The notes under the pieces were generated by a model. It was not told the origin of the DNA. It ran no database searches and saw only the letters and a program-made list of their open reading frames with translations. Below are positions 14,454 through 25,185 of a stretch of DNA of 64,000 nt, in pieces. The position numbers and the translations under genes are program-made. Origin of the DNA: Dolomedes plantarius (Eukaryota > Arthropoda > Arachnida > Araneae > Dolomedidae). Positions within the stretch are counted from its first letter, which is position 1, and every line of letters starts with the position of its first letter. Location of the stretch: assembly GCA_907164885.2 (NCBI GenBank), contig OU015498.1, positions 128,615,651-128,679,650 on the forward strand. The letters are read 5' to 3'.

Positions 14454-14500
14454 TTTACAATGAAAAAAATTGCTCAAATAAAGGTCCGCCTTTCCCTGAA

Positions 14501-14917
14501 GGCTACTGTGTACTAACTCTATTGGATTTCCTCACCTCAGTGTTAATGTATGGCGAAAATTTATCTACTATTTACAGCTATATTAATGTTTATAGTCAAA
14601 TAGAAATGGTATTTTAAGATAGTCTGAACTTTTCTGCACCTTGCAACAGGATTCATTTTACAAGTTTCGTCCCCCAAAGTAATTTAGGAGTGTTTAAAAC
14701 ACACTTCCAGATTTTCTCCCGAAAAATTGAAATTTTAAAATATTATTTGCATTTTTTATAAAGCGAAAAATGTTCCAAGGTGAAATATATCTTTCTATAT
14801 TACGGAGTTCAATTTAAAAAAAAAATCTTTAAATCTAAGTCGGTGATCGTTGGACAAATTTTCTCCATATATTATCATTAAGGTGAGCGAATCCAATAGG
14901 GTTAGTACACATCAACC
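14501..14917 (-). mobile_element. 417-base TTAA-type MITE, copy 2
   Basis: The ends are GGCTACTGTGTACTAACTC at the left and the complement ending GTACACATCAACC at the right. The right side is followed by TTAA (14918-14921); the left has TGAA, one change from TTAA. The interior matches the reverse complement of 3067-3485 (for example AATCTTTAAATCTAAGTC at 14824-14842 against GGATTTAAAGATT in copy 1). Near-identical length supports one family. Non-coding. Confidence 0.75.
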
Positions 14918-14921
14918 TTAA

Positions 14922-15788
14922 AAACAAAATTTTAACAAATATTTTAAAATTTAAGTCATGCTTTGAATAATTCTTATGATATTTATATGCGTTTTAAACA
15001 TATATTTGTCTGTATAACAACAATTCCATTAATTTATGTTTTTATATGAGAAAATTACGAGTTTCTTTGACTCTAAAAAAAAAGGCTGTATAATAAAGAT
15101 TACCATATCTAGACCTTAAACTGTCGCAAGGGATTCTTTTACAGTCTGTATATTTTATTATCTTTATAATAAGAGTTATGAATAATAATAGATTTTATAA
15201 TGAATTTTGAATATTATATTAATGGAAACATGAATAAATTAAAATATAAACATGGTTCATGAATGAACAATAGATAATAATGTAAGAAAAGTAAAATTAA
15301 AGTGAAGTTAAAGTTTTTTTTCTAAATATTGTATACTGTATACATAAAAGTTTGCAAATAAGAAAAATTGGATAAAAGAATATGAAAAATTATATTAAAA
15401 TGTCTTCAAACATATAAAGAAGGCTTATACTAACTTATATATGTCAGTCAAAAAAATAAATTTATTTTAGTTCACTTCAAAATAAATTAAATGTAGTATG
15501 ATTAAAAAACTATATGGCTGGTTTAAGATTAGATTTTAAGTATTAAAAATTTTATTTGAATTAGTTCATTTAGACATCCGATTATTCAGAAAATACGTTA
15601 CGTAGAAGCCAAACACAAATGTAAATTATTTGTTATTTTTTAAAACATTAATAAAATTCAAATTTCTTAACAAAGGGATGGAATTTATAAATTCTGGGAC
15701 AAAAATCTATTACGACTATAGTAAACTATTCCCTTAAATTATGCTTAATAGTTACGTGATAGAAAATGCTGCACAAATTTAAATATAT
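14922..15788. other. AT-rich intergenic DNA, no gene
   Basis: Very AT-rich with no frame or repeat I can name. The last four bases (ATAT) are the target duplication of the Gypsy element that follows. Confidence 0.6.
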
Positions 15789-16143
15789 TGTCACGTAGAC
15801 GGATCGAGGAATTAACACAGAGAGCACAATTTAGATAAACCAGACTTTTATTCACAGCAAGCGAGTTAACATGCACCTAGCTGGAACCTAACTGACTTTC
15901 CATCAATTTGAGGGAAGCCTTTTTATACACTAAAGAAACTTTCTAGAATTATTTAAATTAAGGGAATTAACATATTTGGTACTTTCCCGAAGCTTCGGGA
16001 AAGCGAACATAAATTAACTAAAAAGAACAGGAAATATTTAAGACAGTCCGTCTCGAGGTTCGAACAGACGACCTCCTGAATTGGAGCCCAGTGCTTTAGC
16101 CGTTCGGCCACGCCGTTGCTCGAGAATGATTGTAAATATGACA
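15789..16143 (-). repeat. 3' LTR of the Gypsy element
   Basis: 355 bases, TGTCACGTAGACGG...ATATGACA, matched by 20831-21184. It is the 3' LTR because the element reads on the minus strand. It contains the tRNA-like stretch at 16052-16122. Confidence 0.93.
16052..16122 (-). other. tRNA-like segment within the LTR (copy in 3' LTR)
   Basis: On the minus strand there is an A-box-like TGGCCGAACGGCTAAAGC and, 30 bases on, a B-box-like GTTCGAACCTCG. Overall spacing is about 71 bases, like a tRNA. The stems are poorly paired, so it is not a functional tRNA gene. Because it lies near the start of the LTR in element orientation, it may be an acquired Pol III promoter-type module. An adjacent open frame over it is a familiar mis-annotated hypothetical protein. 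Confidence 0.6.
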
Positions 16144-16157
16144 TTATCCCACCTTTA
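16144..16157 (-). other. Polypurine tract candidate
   Basis: On the minus strand AAAGGTGGGATAA abuts the 3' LTR, the position expected for the plus-strand primer of a retrotransposon. Confidence 0.65.
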
Positions 16158-16854
16158 AAATAACAGCATCTCGCTGTTAGATGACTTCTTATTTTTGTTT
16201 CTGGAACGCGTTACTGGACCCGAATATTCCTCTTTCTGGTTAGCATCATCATGCTTATTATCAGCATTCTCTTGTTCCTCCTGAAGAGTAGTTTGATCTT
16301 CCTGTAAGGCTGTTTCTTGCGCATTCGGATCATAGTAAGGTTTCATGCATAACACATGCACCACATCTCTTTTTCTCTTCACCTCTCACCTTCTGTTCTT
16401 CCTCTCACCTTCTCTTCACCTCTCATCTTCATCTCTCACCACATCAGCAGACACATGTTTTTAGTCTTTTTGACATAGGATCAAAATTTTGAACTTCACA
16501 GGTAACGTCGGATAGCTGCCTTAATACTTGATATGGACCGAAATACCTTTTGAGGAGCTTTTCTGATAGGCCTACTTTACAAACAGGGGTAAAAATCCAT
16601 ACGAGGGTTCCAGGCAAGTATTTTACTATTCGGTGCTTTGCGTCATAGATCCGACAATCTTTTTCTTGAGCTTCCAGTGTCCGTACTCGAGATAGCTGCC
16701 TTGATTCTTCTGCTTGGGTGATTACTCGATCGAAGGAACCCGACGCTGTGACAATTGTGAATTGTAACACTGTGACAATTCTGTCACAATTGTGAATGGT
16801 TTTCCAAACAAATAAGGACGGAACTTCATAATGGCCCATACGACTGCAAGGCAC
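16155..16854 (-). pseudogene. Integrase C-terminus (GPY/F region) and pol tail, broken
   Basis: The minus-strand frame at 16444-16854 contains RYFGPYQVLRQLSD, the GPY/F module of Ty3/Gypsy integrases, followed by the VHVLCMKPYYDP tail and an acidic/basic end in the frame at 16155-16382. A CT-rich stretch at 16383-16443, made of repeated CTCTCACC-type words, separates the two frames and breaks the protein. The zinc-binding HHCC and the DDE catalytic core upstream are missing through an internal deletion that ends near 16735-16800. Confidence 0.8.
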
Positions 16855-18041
16855 TCTCTTTCGGTTGTTGAATAATTTCGTTCGGCTTTTGACAGTGTTC
16901 TAGATGCATAGGCTATGACTTTTCCCTCGTTCTGTTGCTGTTGGACCAACACAGCACCAATGTCATATCCACTAGCGTCAGTGTGTAATTCAGTGGGAGC
17001 TGCTTCATCAAATAAACCTAGTATTGGTTCAGAAATGAGCGCTGACTTTAAGTCGTTGAAAGCTTCTTCCTGTGTAGAGGTCCACATAAATTTGGAATCA
17101 CCTTTTAGTAAAATCTGGAGAGGCTGGGCTCGATAGCAGAAACCTTTGATAAAGCGTCTGTAGTAGGAGCACAGTCCGAGAAAGCTTCTGACGTCATGGA
17201 CGCTCTTTGGGGCAGGAAAATCTTGAACTGCTCTTATTTTATCTGGATCGGGTTTTACGCCTTCACCGGATACTAGATGGCCCAAGATCTTGATTTCCCT
17301 TACACCAAACAGAAATTTCTTAGTATTCAGAATTAGGCCAGCTTCCTGAATGCATTTAAGGACACAGATGAGCCTTTTAAGGTGGTCCGAAAAAGTTTGA
17401 GAGACTACCACAATATCGTCTAAATAACACAAGCACATTTGCCACTTAAGGTGACGCAGTAAATTGTCCGTTGTTCTCTTAAAAGTTGCTGGAGCATTAC
17501 AAAGTCCAAACGGCATGACCTTGAACTCATATAAGCTTTCACTGGTGACAAATGCCGTTTTTTCCCGATCTGCTTCGTCTACCTCTATCTGCCAATATCC
17601 CGAATAGAGATCCATGGAAGAGAAAAACTTCGCTCCTTTCAAGCAATCCAACGTGTCGTCGATTCGCGGTAAGGGATAAACGTCTTTCTTTGTGACCTTA
17701 TTTAGACGTCTATAGTCTACACAAAAGCGCCAGCTACCATCTTTCTTGCGTACGAGAACGACAGGAGAGGACCACGGGCTGTCAGATGGCTGAATGACAC
17801 CCTTTCGTAGCATCTTTTCGACTTCGTCATGGATTCTACGGCGTTCGGCAGGTGATATTCTGTAGGGTCTCTGGCTAATAGGAGGGTGATCTGCGGCATT
17901 AATTTTGTGTTTGACATGAATTTTGCGTCGATCAACTTCAGAGTTTTCATTGAAAGTAACTGAAAACTTCCTTAAAAGTTCCAATAGACTAGTTCTCTGC
18001 TCATCGCTAAGATTCGGCGCTATCATCTTGCTGTAATCCAC
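16722..18041 (-). pseudogene. Gypsy reverse transcriptase and partial RNase H
   Basis: The 439-codon frame starts just inside the solo-LTR junction. It has RT motifs FCVDYRRLN (about residue 107), the catalytic YLDD box in CYLDDIVV (about residue 206), LGHLVSGEGV and LGLCSYYRRFI, then RNase H features HTDASGYDIGAVL and ERECLAVVWAI. It stops being homologous at FTIVTE, where RNase H should continue to its second half; the frame then runs into filler and integrase tail. Enzymatically it is incomplete. The upstream protease is in the same frame but separated by the inserted LTR. Confidence 0.92.
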
Positions 18042-18045
18042 TAAC

Positions 18046-18760
18046 TGTGATATGGAGTGTGATACGAGTTGTTCGCAAGCCCGTTGGAGATCTGCATGAA
18101 CTCAAAGAACACAGTAATCACTGTTCAGCTCTCAAGGCTCCCTGGTCACAGGTGATTTGGCTACGGCTGTGCTATCGTTGTCGCTCTGACCAGTGGGTGA
18201 AAGTCGAGCGATTAGGAGAGCCTGCGCGGCGGACGTGAATGCGAGGCTATGCGCAGCGCACTTTGACCCGTCGAGGTCAGAGGCGAAAAACTGGACTTCT
18301 ACCCTAAGCCACCGTCCGAGAACGTGACCAGCCCAGCTCTTTGGAGTTTTCGCTCGAGACCGCCATAGTGCCATGTGGAGAAATGGTACGGAAGCTGCAA
18401 GTTTTTTACATGGTTGTTCATCAGCTTATCCTTCTCTCTCCTTTTATTTAACTTAATTATTTAATTACCCTCATTCTCGGCTTGGTTTATTCTCTAAACT
18501 TTAGTCTTTGTATCGACCACGTGTCATGTCCCTAACCCTAACTGATTTATAATAAAGTCCTATTTCGTTATCTCATTAACTTGTGGTGTTAGTTCTTTTG
18601 GGAATGAAGTCCCAGGTTTTTCTCATTTTCTAACCTTTCAGCTAGATGGTGGTCAACCTTGGTTATTGATGGTATCTGGGTTTGTGTCTTTCACGCGTTA
18701 ATTTTGTACTACCACTTTGGTTCCCCTTTTATTCACCGGCATAGCTTCCCCTACACCATA
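18046..18760 (+). mobile_element. Solo LTR of a different element, inserted in pol
   Basis: The 715-base insertion begins TGTGATATGG and ends ACACCATA, flanked by the 5-base duplication CTAAC (18041-18045 and 18761-18765). AATAAA near 18551 suggests plus orientation. It has no coding of its own. Insertion plus one target copy is 720 bases, a multiple of three, and the protease and RT frames either side are in the same phase, which confirms the boundary. The source family (Gypsy or BEL/Pao) is not determined; the terminal TA rather than CA is atypical. Confidence 0.8.
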
Positions 18761-19460
18761 CTAACCTTGTACTTTCTTTCGCGGTATCTTCGGAGGCTAT
18801 CTCAGATAGGGCACTGATGCAGGTAGGATTAATCGACTTGGCATTGCCTATACACATACCTGTCAGAATGCGTCGGGCTTTATTCAGTGAATTAGCGATC
18901 CATAATTCACCCTTTTTATTTGAGATGTTGATGATCGAGGATGGCATGACAACTTCCTGACTCATTAACATACACTTATTACCTTCTACTATAACATCAA
19001 CATCCTCATCAGCTACAGAGGGAGTGGATACTTGTATCTTTGCCGTAGAGTGTGCAGGGATCAAACAATTTTCTACAGCGTATACGCCCCATTTCTTTTG
19101 AGGCTGTTCTTCAGGGAGTATCTTATTAAATATGAACTTCCTCTGTCCACAGTCTATAATGGATTGGGACGCTTTCAAGAAATCCCAACCAAGAATGACT
19201 TCATGGCTGCATTTGGACATAACAGTGAACTCGAAAGGCTGTGTAAGGTTTCCAATTGTAATACGAAGAACACAGGTCCCTACCGGGCTTACATAGTTAC
19301 CATCGGCTACTTTGAGAACCAAGTTCTGTAACGTCCTAAACATAGGTTTTTTCAGGTGACGCCGGTATCTCTCTGAGATTACCGAAAAAGAAGCTCCAGA
19401 ATCCACGAGTGCTCGTATAGGTTGTTCGTCAATGTTAACGCCAAGAAAACTTTCTTGCAT
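18729..19460 (-). pseudogene. Gypsy aspartic protease region
   Basis: The 243-codon frame carries the retropepsin motif LVDSGASFSVI (about residues 19-29), followed by a FTVM...VILGWDFL block that is typical of the protease C-terminal half. Its last dozen codons (from about 18760) read into the solo LTR, giving an artificial end. In the intact element it would run directly into RT. It sits just downstream of the gag zinc-knuckle frame. Confidence 0.88.
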
Positions 19461-19519
19461 AGTAGCGGCGGGAGGATTTTGAGGGGGAGCGGCCTCACCT
19501 CCAAGGAAGGTCGCATGGC

Positions 19520-20820
19520 CTAGTTTTCTTTATCTCGGCGGCCGGGCGACTGACTGGATCTTCGATATGGAGATGGCGATCTATAATTACGGGTCAGCGA
19601 TCGTCCTCGCACGGGACTTGGTGATGGGGTTCTTCCTGCTGCTCGGCTGGTTTCTTCGTCGTCATGGTTGTAGCTGGAATAGGAGGGAGCATCAGGTCTA
19701 TAGTATCTGCGAGTAGCGTCGAGTAGGGATTTTCGGTCACGGCAGTAGCGCACGACATGTCCTGGACGACCACAATGGAAGCAGACCGGACGATTATCCG
19801 TGGTACGCCACAGGTCTGTTTTTCTGTAAGATTGTTCTGGAACAGGTTTTGGTTTTGTATACGTTGACTGGATGCGGCGGTTATGGTCCTGGCGGCTGGG
19901 ATGGCATGGTACGGCAGCTTGGGTGTTCCTTTCAAATCTTTCCCCAGATAGAGGAGCTAAATTTTTTTCTACCTCCCCTCTCACAATGGCTTCAATAGCT
20001 TGCAGACCAGCCTGTGGCTCTTCTATTTGAGATGCAATGTATCGTTGAATTTCTTCACGGACGATTTTATGAATTAAGGACATCAAATCTTGTTCTTCGT
20101 CGACGGCGGCGATTGGGACGACATTAGGCAGATGAGTGAACTTCTGACGCCCAATTCTCTTTTGCTGCATTTCTTCGATGTACTGACACCATTTAATGAA
20201 ATCAGCAGTTGTTTTTATTTCTTTTGTTAGTAATGACTGGTACATATCTTAAGCTATTCCTTTCAGCAGGTGGGACACTTTGTCTTCCTCCGTCATGTTC
20301 GGGTCTACTTGATTACAGAGTCCCAACACATCTTAAATATAAGATTGGGTTGGTTCGCCAGCCCTCTGAGCTCTACATTTTAACTGGTCCTTTGCTCGTC
20401 GTATGTACAGCTGAGTATCACCAAATTTTTTTTCAGCTCTGCCTCAAAGACATTCCACGAGATAAAAATGTCCTCATTATTTTCAAACCATATCTTGGCA
20501 GTCCCATCTAGGAAAAAGTAGACGTTGGCAAGAGATAGAGTATCATCCCATTGGTTAAACTTTGACACTCTCAGATACTCTTTTAACCATTTAGTTGGAT
20601 TTTGTCCGGGATCGCCGTTAAAGATTGTTGGTTTTTAGGGCTCCTTTATTAGTGCTGAGGTAAGCAGGACAGTTGGTGGCTTGGATTCTGTGTCTTCAGG
20701 CATTTTTTTTGCCGTTTCCCTGAGTCTTCTGCGTAAAGTCCGTATTCAGGAGGGAGATTTAGAAGTCTACAAATTTGTCGAATTTCTTCCGTTTCCAGGT
20801 TGAATGGATTACCCGGCGCC
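19520..20820 (-). pseudogene. Gypsy gag, frameshifted
   Basis: The C-terminal frame (19520-20245) has the zinc knuckle CFHCGRPGHVVRYC (C-x2-C-x4-H-x4-C, about residues 151-164) followed by an RS/SP-rich tail. The middle frame (20380-20568) contains FFLDGTAKIWFENN, typical of the capsid region of arthropod Gypsy gag proteins. An N-terminal stretch (about 20649-20820) reads NLETEEIRQICRLLNLPPEY. At least two frame breaks separate these parts, so no full gag is made. Confidence 0.85.
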
Positions 20821-20827
20821 TCCACCA
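20810..20827 (-). other. Primer binding site candidate
   Basis: On the minus strand TGGTGGAGGCGCCGGG begins three bases beyond the 5' LTR. Its complement ends in CCA, as a tRNA 3' end would. The tRNA species is not assigned. Confidence 0.65.
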
Positions 20828-20830
20828 GAA

Positions 20831-21184
20831 TGTCACGTAGACGGATCGAGGGATTAACACAGAGAGCACAATTTAGATAAACGAGACTTTTATTCACAGA
20901 AAGCGAGTTAACATGCACCCAGCTGGAACCTAACGGACTTTCCATCAACTTGAGGGAAGCCTTTTTATGCACTAAAGAACTTTCTAGAATTATTTAAATT
21001 AAGAGAATTAACATATTTGGTACTTTCCCGAAGCTTCGAGAAAACGAACATAAATTAACTAAAAAGAACAGGAAATACTTTCGACAGTCCGTCTCGAGGT
21101 TCGAACCGACGACCTTCTGAATTGGAGCCCAGTGCTTTAGCCGTTTGGCCACGCCGCTGCTCGGGAACAAGTGTAAATATGACA
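20831..21184 (-). repeat. 5' LTR of the Gypsy element
   Basis: 354 bases, TGTCACGTAGACGG...ATATGACA, the partner of 15789-16143, followed by ATAT. It is the upstream LTR in element orientation. Confidence 0.93.
21093..21163 (-). other. tRNA-like segment within the LTR (copy in 5' LTR)
   Basis: Same module as in the 3' LTR: A-box-like TGGCCAAACGGCTAAAGC and B-box-like GGTTCGAACCTCG on the minus strand. This copy keeps the better B box. It lies in the first 95 bases of the LTR, upstream of where transcription would start. Confidence 0.6.
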
Positions 21185-21188
21185 ATAT

Positions 21189-21741
21189 GATATCCAAGTT
21201 AAAAAATATAACACATTTATAAACATGTTATCTATAAGTAATAAATAAATAAAATTTCACAGACATTTGGTAAATATTTTAATATTTTCACTTTCGTAAT
21301 CACACTCTGACAAATTTCCAGTGTTTGTGCCTTTCATCTATCAAATTTATTACTCTGCATATTTATACATGTGTATACACTAGTGTATAAAAGTAGAGTG
21401 TGATTTCTAAAGCATACGTTAAGTAATGGGTTCAACTCAGTTTTTAAGTTCATCAGTAACACAGCTAAATCAACCTCTATTCATTTTCAAATTTTCGCAC
21501 ATGATATGGAAATGAATTGCAAAAAAAAACAAAAAAACAAAAACGCGGCATTTAGTGCCCAAGTGATTTCTTCCAGCTGTTGGAACCCAACTGAAAAGAT
21601 ATATTGTTTTATAGTTGTTCACTGAAGGCTTAACCTTTAGCTTACGAGACCCATTTTTTCGATTCTCTCTTTAGAACGGGGAAGTTCATACACCCTTTGT
21701 AACAACGGCCATTAAGGGTGTTATACATATATATATATATA
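21189..21741. other. AT-rich spacer, no gene
   Basis: No recognisable feature apart from an A-rich tract near 21521-21545 and a short TA run at 21727-21743 that serves as the target of the Tc1 element. Confidence 0.6.
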
Positions 21742-21743
21742 TA

Positions 21744-22961
21744 CACTGAAGTGCCACTGAATTAGGGATCCCTACCTAGTAACGAGTTGGGCTTCCTCTG
21801 GCCTTGATAACGGCTGCCACACGACGAGGCACAGATTCAACAAGTTTCTGGAAACGTTCCACGGGAATGGCTTGCCAAATATTGGCTAATGCTGTCCATA
21901 ATTCAGTAAGGTTCTTTGGTGCAGTGTGATGGCCTTTCACGCCTTGTTCCAAAACATCCCAAAGATGCTCAATAGGATTTAAATCTGGGCTTCTAGGTGG
22001 CCAATTCATGACAGAGAAGTCAGAGGATTGCTCATCCAACCAGCCAGTATCCAACCGGGACTTGTGAGAGGTACAGGTATTGCTGGAAAACTCCATTACC
22101 GTGCGGATAACAGAACAGCATAAACGGATGGAGGTGATCACCCAGCAACTCTACGTGCCGAATTACATTGAGGGAGGTTGGTACACGCACCAAAGATCCC
22201 AAACTGTGCCACGAAAAAACACTCCAGACGATGATTGAGCCACCATGCCCTTGTACAGTTCCAGCCAGGCATGCAGGATCCATGGCTTCATGAGCCTGAC
22301 GCCATATTCTCAGCCTCCCGTCGGCGTTAAGTAGTCGGAATCGAGACTCATCACTCCATGCTACTCGTTTCCAGTCCTCTACACTCCAGTCTCTGTGCTC
22401 TCTTGCCCAGGCAAGACGTGCAGCCCGATGGTGAGTATAGAGCAATGGTACTCTCGTAGGTCGACGGCTCCCGAAACCCATACGGTGAAGCGAGCGTTGC
22501 ACAGTCCGTTTACTGACTGTACGACTGGCACCGTCATTAAACTGGGTGGTAATTTGAGCTAATGTTTGGCTTCGCTGGCTACGTACAATACGCCTGAGCC
22601 GTCTCTCACCACGCACTGTCAAGGCTAATTGTCCTTTGCAGTTTGCCCGATTGCTAGTTTTTTTTCCACCATCCATGTATTCTTGGTATACTCTTGACAC
22701 TGTCGACCTTGAAAATCCTAGCTGTCTGACGATTTCGGAAATTGAATGGCCCATGCGTCGCGCACGTACGATTTGTCCGCGATCGAAGGCGTCTAAATCA
22801 GGCAGTTTACCCATACCGGCAATTCCAACAACTAATTCAGAACAACCACACTACGCGCTATATATGCAGTTACCACAGCGCCCTCACTTGCGCATACATG
22901 ATGCGCAGCGCTACACAATTTGCATAGGCTTTGCTATCCCTAATTCAGTGGCACTTCAATG
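21744..22961 (-). mobile_element. Tc1-like transposon, copy 1 (1218 bases)
   Basis: The inverted ends read CACTGAAGTGCCACTGAATT at the left and the complement of CATTGAAGTGCCACTGAATT at the right, each bordered by TA (21742-21743, 22962-22963). One transposase gene fills the interior on the minus strand. Size and organisation match an autonomous-length Tc1 element with short inverted repeats. The coding region carries one frameshift. Confidence 0.93.
21776..22814 (-). pseudogene. Tc1-like transposase, one frameshift
   Basis: The start at 22814 gives MGKLPDLDAFDRGQI with an N-terminal helix-turn-helix region (ISEIVRQLGFSRSTVSRVYQ), a second helix block (SKRTVQRSLHRMGF) and the first catalytic Asp in WSDESRF. 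Near 22085-22095 a single-base loss moves the reading frame at GVFQQ, destroying the second catalytic Asp. The downstream frame to 21776 holds SPDLNPIEHLWDVLEQ with the catalytic Glu, and ends in GSPTRY. Total length, about 346 codons, is normal for the family. The product would be truncated and inactive. Confidence 0.92.
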
Positions 22962-22969
22962 TATATATA

Positions 22970-24643
22970 CCGTATTGCTTCGAATCTAAGCCGCACTTTT
23001 TTTCCAATGTTAATGCTGCTGAAAATCGGGTGCGGCTTAGATTCGAAGGCGAAAAAATTCGTGTATACGCTTTCTTATATACGCTTTTTTTAAAATCACC
23101 TAAACATCAAAGATGTTGGTAACGGCATCAAGACGAGTTCACTATGACGCAAGTATTAAAAAGAAGGCGATTTTAAATGCAGAAGAAAACGGAAACAGAG
23201 CAGCGGCCAGAAAATTTGATACGGATGAAACAAATATACGTCGATGACGTAAACAACGTGATATGACTTTTGCTTGTAAATCTTCAACAAATTCTTTCAC
23301 TCTGCCAAAAAAAGGAAGATATCCTAAAGGAGATGATAGTTGCTCAATTTGTATGTGACGCTCGATCTAAAGCATTACCAGTTACAAGACAAATAATGGA
23401 ATGCAAGGCAAAAGAAGCCATTGATAAATTTAGAATCAAGAATTTTAAATCATCAAGAGGCTGGTGTGAAAAATTTATGAGAAGAGAAGGATTTTCTTTG
23501 AGACGGAGAACTTCAATCTGCAAAACGTTCCTGCAGATTTCGAAGATAAACTCGTGCAGTTTCAACGCTACGTCATCGGTTTGCGGACAGGATATGCGTA
23601 TGAATTCAAGAACATTGGAAACGCGGATGAAACCCCCCCTGTACTTTGATATGCCACGGAATTATACTGTAAATCCAAAGGGTGAGAAAGAGGTGAAAAT
23701 CTTGAGTACAGGATACGAAAAACAACGCATCACTGCAATGCTGTGCGTTACAGCAGACGGCCATAAATTACCTCCGTATTTGATTCTTAACAGGAAATTA
23801 GTGCCGAAAAACGAAACATTTCCCAAAGATGTAATCCTACGTGTTCAGAAAAACGGATGGATAACCGCCGAAATTATGGAAGATTGGGATAATTCAGCGT
23901 GGAATAAAAGACCAGGAGCTCTTCGAAATCCTCGAAACATACTTATCATGGACGCGTTTAAAGGTCATTTGACAGACTCTATAAAAAAGAAACTGAGACG
24001 AAACAATTGCAATATGGTGATAATCCCGGGCGGTATGACAAGCCAGCTTCAGCCGCTTGACGTAAGCATTAATAAGTAAATCTACGTAAAAAGAGAGTAC
24101 GAAAACTGGTTGCATTTGGAAAACCACCCTTTTACTGCTTCAGGGAAAATAAAGAAGGCAAGTACTTCGAAAATTGCAGAATGGATATCTATTGCCTGGA
24201 AAAAAGTTTCCAATGAGACTATTATACATTCTTTTAAAACTGTTGCATAACAAATGTATTGGATGGCACGGAAGACGACATTGTGTGGGAAAATGGCGAC
24301 GACGGCACCAGTTCCAAAGTCAGCTCTGACAGTGGGAGTGACGAATCATTTTCGGAACATGATACTGACGATTAGAGCAATTACAGGTTCATGTACGTAT
24401 TTAAAAGTTTTTAATACTGGTAAAATAAAATAATTATTCACTTCTTATTAGCTCTCACTTAAAATAATTTTGTAAATATCGGATATCGATAAACCTTTTT
24501 ACAATATTTTTTATTTTTCACAAAAACTTGTTGAGAATTTGGAGTGCGGCTTAGAATTGAAGGTGGCATTTTTTCACAACAACGTGTTGAGAATTTGGGG
24601 TGCGGCTTAGAATCGATGGCGGCTTAGATTCGATGGAATACGG
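22970..24643 (+). mobile_element. pogo-like transposon (1674 bases)
   Basis: The inverted ends are CCGTATTGCTTCGAATCTAA at the left and the complement of CCGTATTCCATCGAATCTAA at the right, bordered by TA (22968-22969 and 24644-24645). The motif GCGGCTTAGATTCGA recurs inside the ends near 23033, 24546, 24602 and 24620. A broken pogo-type transposase gene lies between. It begins only six bases after the neighbouring Tc1 target duplication. Confidence 0.88.
23113..24375 (+). pseudogene. pogo/Tigger-type transposase, broken
   Basis: The gene begins MLVTASRRVHYDASIKKKAI, a CENP-B-type N-terminal helix-turn-helix start. It reaches a TGA at about 23247 and then changes frame. The long frame at 23270-24079 contains the Tc5-type DNA-binding part (RGWCEKFMRREGFSLRRRTS), then DDE_1 features: YTVNPKGEKEVKI, CVTADGHKLPPYLI, the second Asp in ILIMDAFKGH and the third in SQLQPLDVSINK. 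The first Asp (NADETP) is displaced to another frame at about 23620, next to a C7 run. Premature stop at 24077; an acidic serine-rich tail follows to about 24375. Confidence 0.88.
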
Positions 24644-24645
24644 TA

Positions 24646-24721
<76 letters not shown>

Positions 24722-24745
24722 CATATATATATATCTATATATCTA

Positions 24746-24788
<43 letters not shown>

Positions 24789-24793
24789 ATATA
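24646..24793. repeat. (TA)n microsatellite
   Basis: TA run with a few TTTATA and TCTA interruptions between the pogo element and the next MITE. Confidence 0.95.
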
Positions 24794-24795
24794 TA

Positions 24796-25132
24796 CAGTC
24801 GAACCCCGTTATAGCGAACCCGGTACATAACGAACTCACGGCTATAACGAACGAAATTTTGATCCCGCCGTTTTCCTATTGTACGTAATTTAATTAGTAT
24901 TGTGTCAGCTTAATGTAATCGATTTTAGTCGATTTAATTCATTAATGATCATTCTTAACAGATTTTATCATTTTTTAATACATCATTATTGAATACATAT
25001 TGCAACTAATGAGTTATACATTTTGTGAACTCTAGCATTTTACTTAACGGTTCGGATATAACGAACCAAATGTAGAAAGCGAACAAAACATTATATATAC
25101 TTTGATCCCTTAAAGTTCAATACGGGGTTCGA

Positions 25133-25135
<3 letters not shown>
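24796..25135. mobile_element. 340-base Tigger-type MITE
   Basis: The ends are CAGTCGAACCCCGTTATAGC at the left and the complement of CAGTCGAACCCCGTATTGAA at the right, with TA on both sides (24794-24795, 25136-25137). ATAACGAAC motifs are repeated inside. The CAGT... ends and TA target are of the Tigger/pogo type. Non-coding, so it relies on a transposase supplied elsewhere. Confidence 0.85.

Positions 25136-25137
<2 letters not shown>

Positions 25138-25181
<44 letters not shown>
25138..25181. repeat. (TA)n microsatellite
   Basis: TA run between the MITE and the SINE. It could serve as the 3' tail of the SINE. Confidence 0.9.

Positions 25182-25185
<4 letters not shown>

Larger units (their letters stand above)
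15789..21184 (-). mobile_element. Ty3/Gypsy LTR retrotransposon, deleted and interrupted
   Basis: This is a complete LTR-to-LTR copy read from right to left. The LTRs (15789-16143 and 20831-21184) begin TGTCA and end TGACA, and ATAT flanks both sides as a 4-base target duplication. On the minus strand the order is PBS, gag with a zinc knuckle, protease, RT, partial RNase H, and integrase C-terminus. The RNase H end and integrase core are deleted, and a solo LTR of another element splits the pol frame. By eye the two LTRs differ at roughly 20 of 354 positions, so the insertion is not recent. Confidence 0.93.

Noticed and set aside
15953..16144. 63-codon minus-strand frame (and its twin at 20994-21197)
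   Set aside because: It lies inside the Gypsy LTR and reads through the tRNA-like segment. Its occurrence in both LTRs reflects DNA duplication, not a gene.
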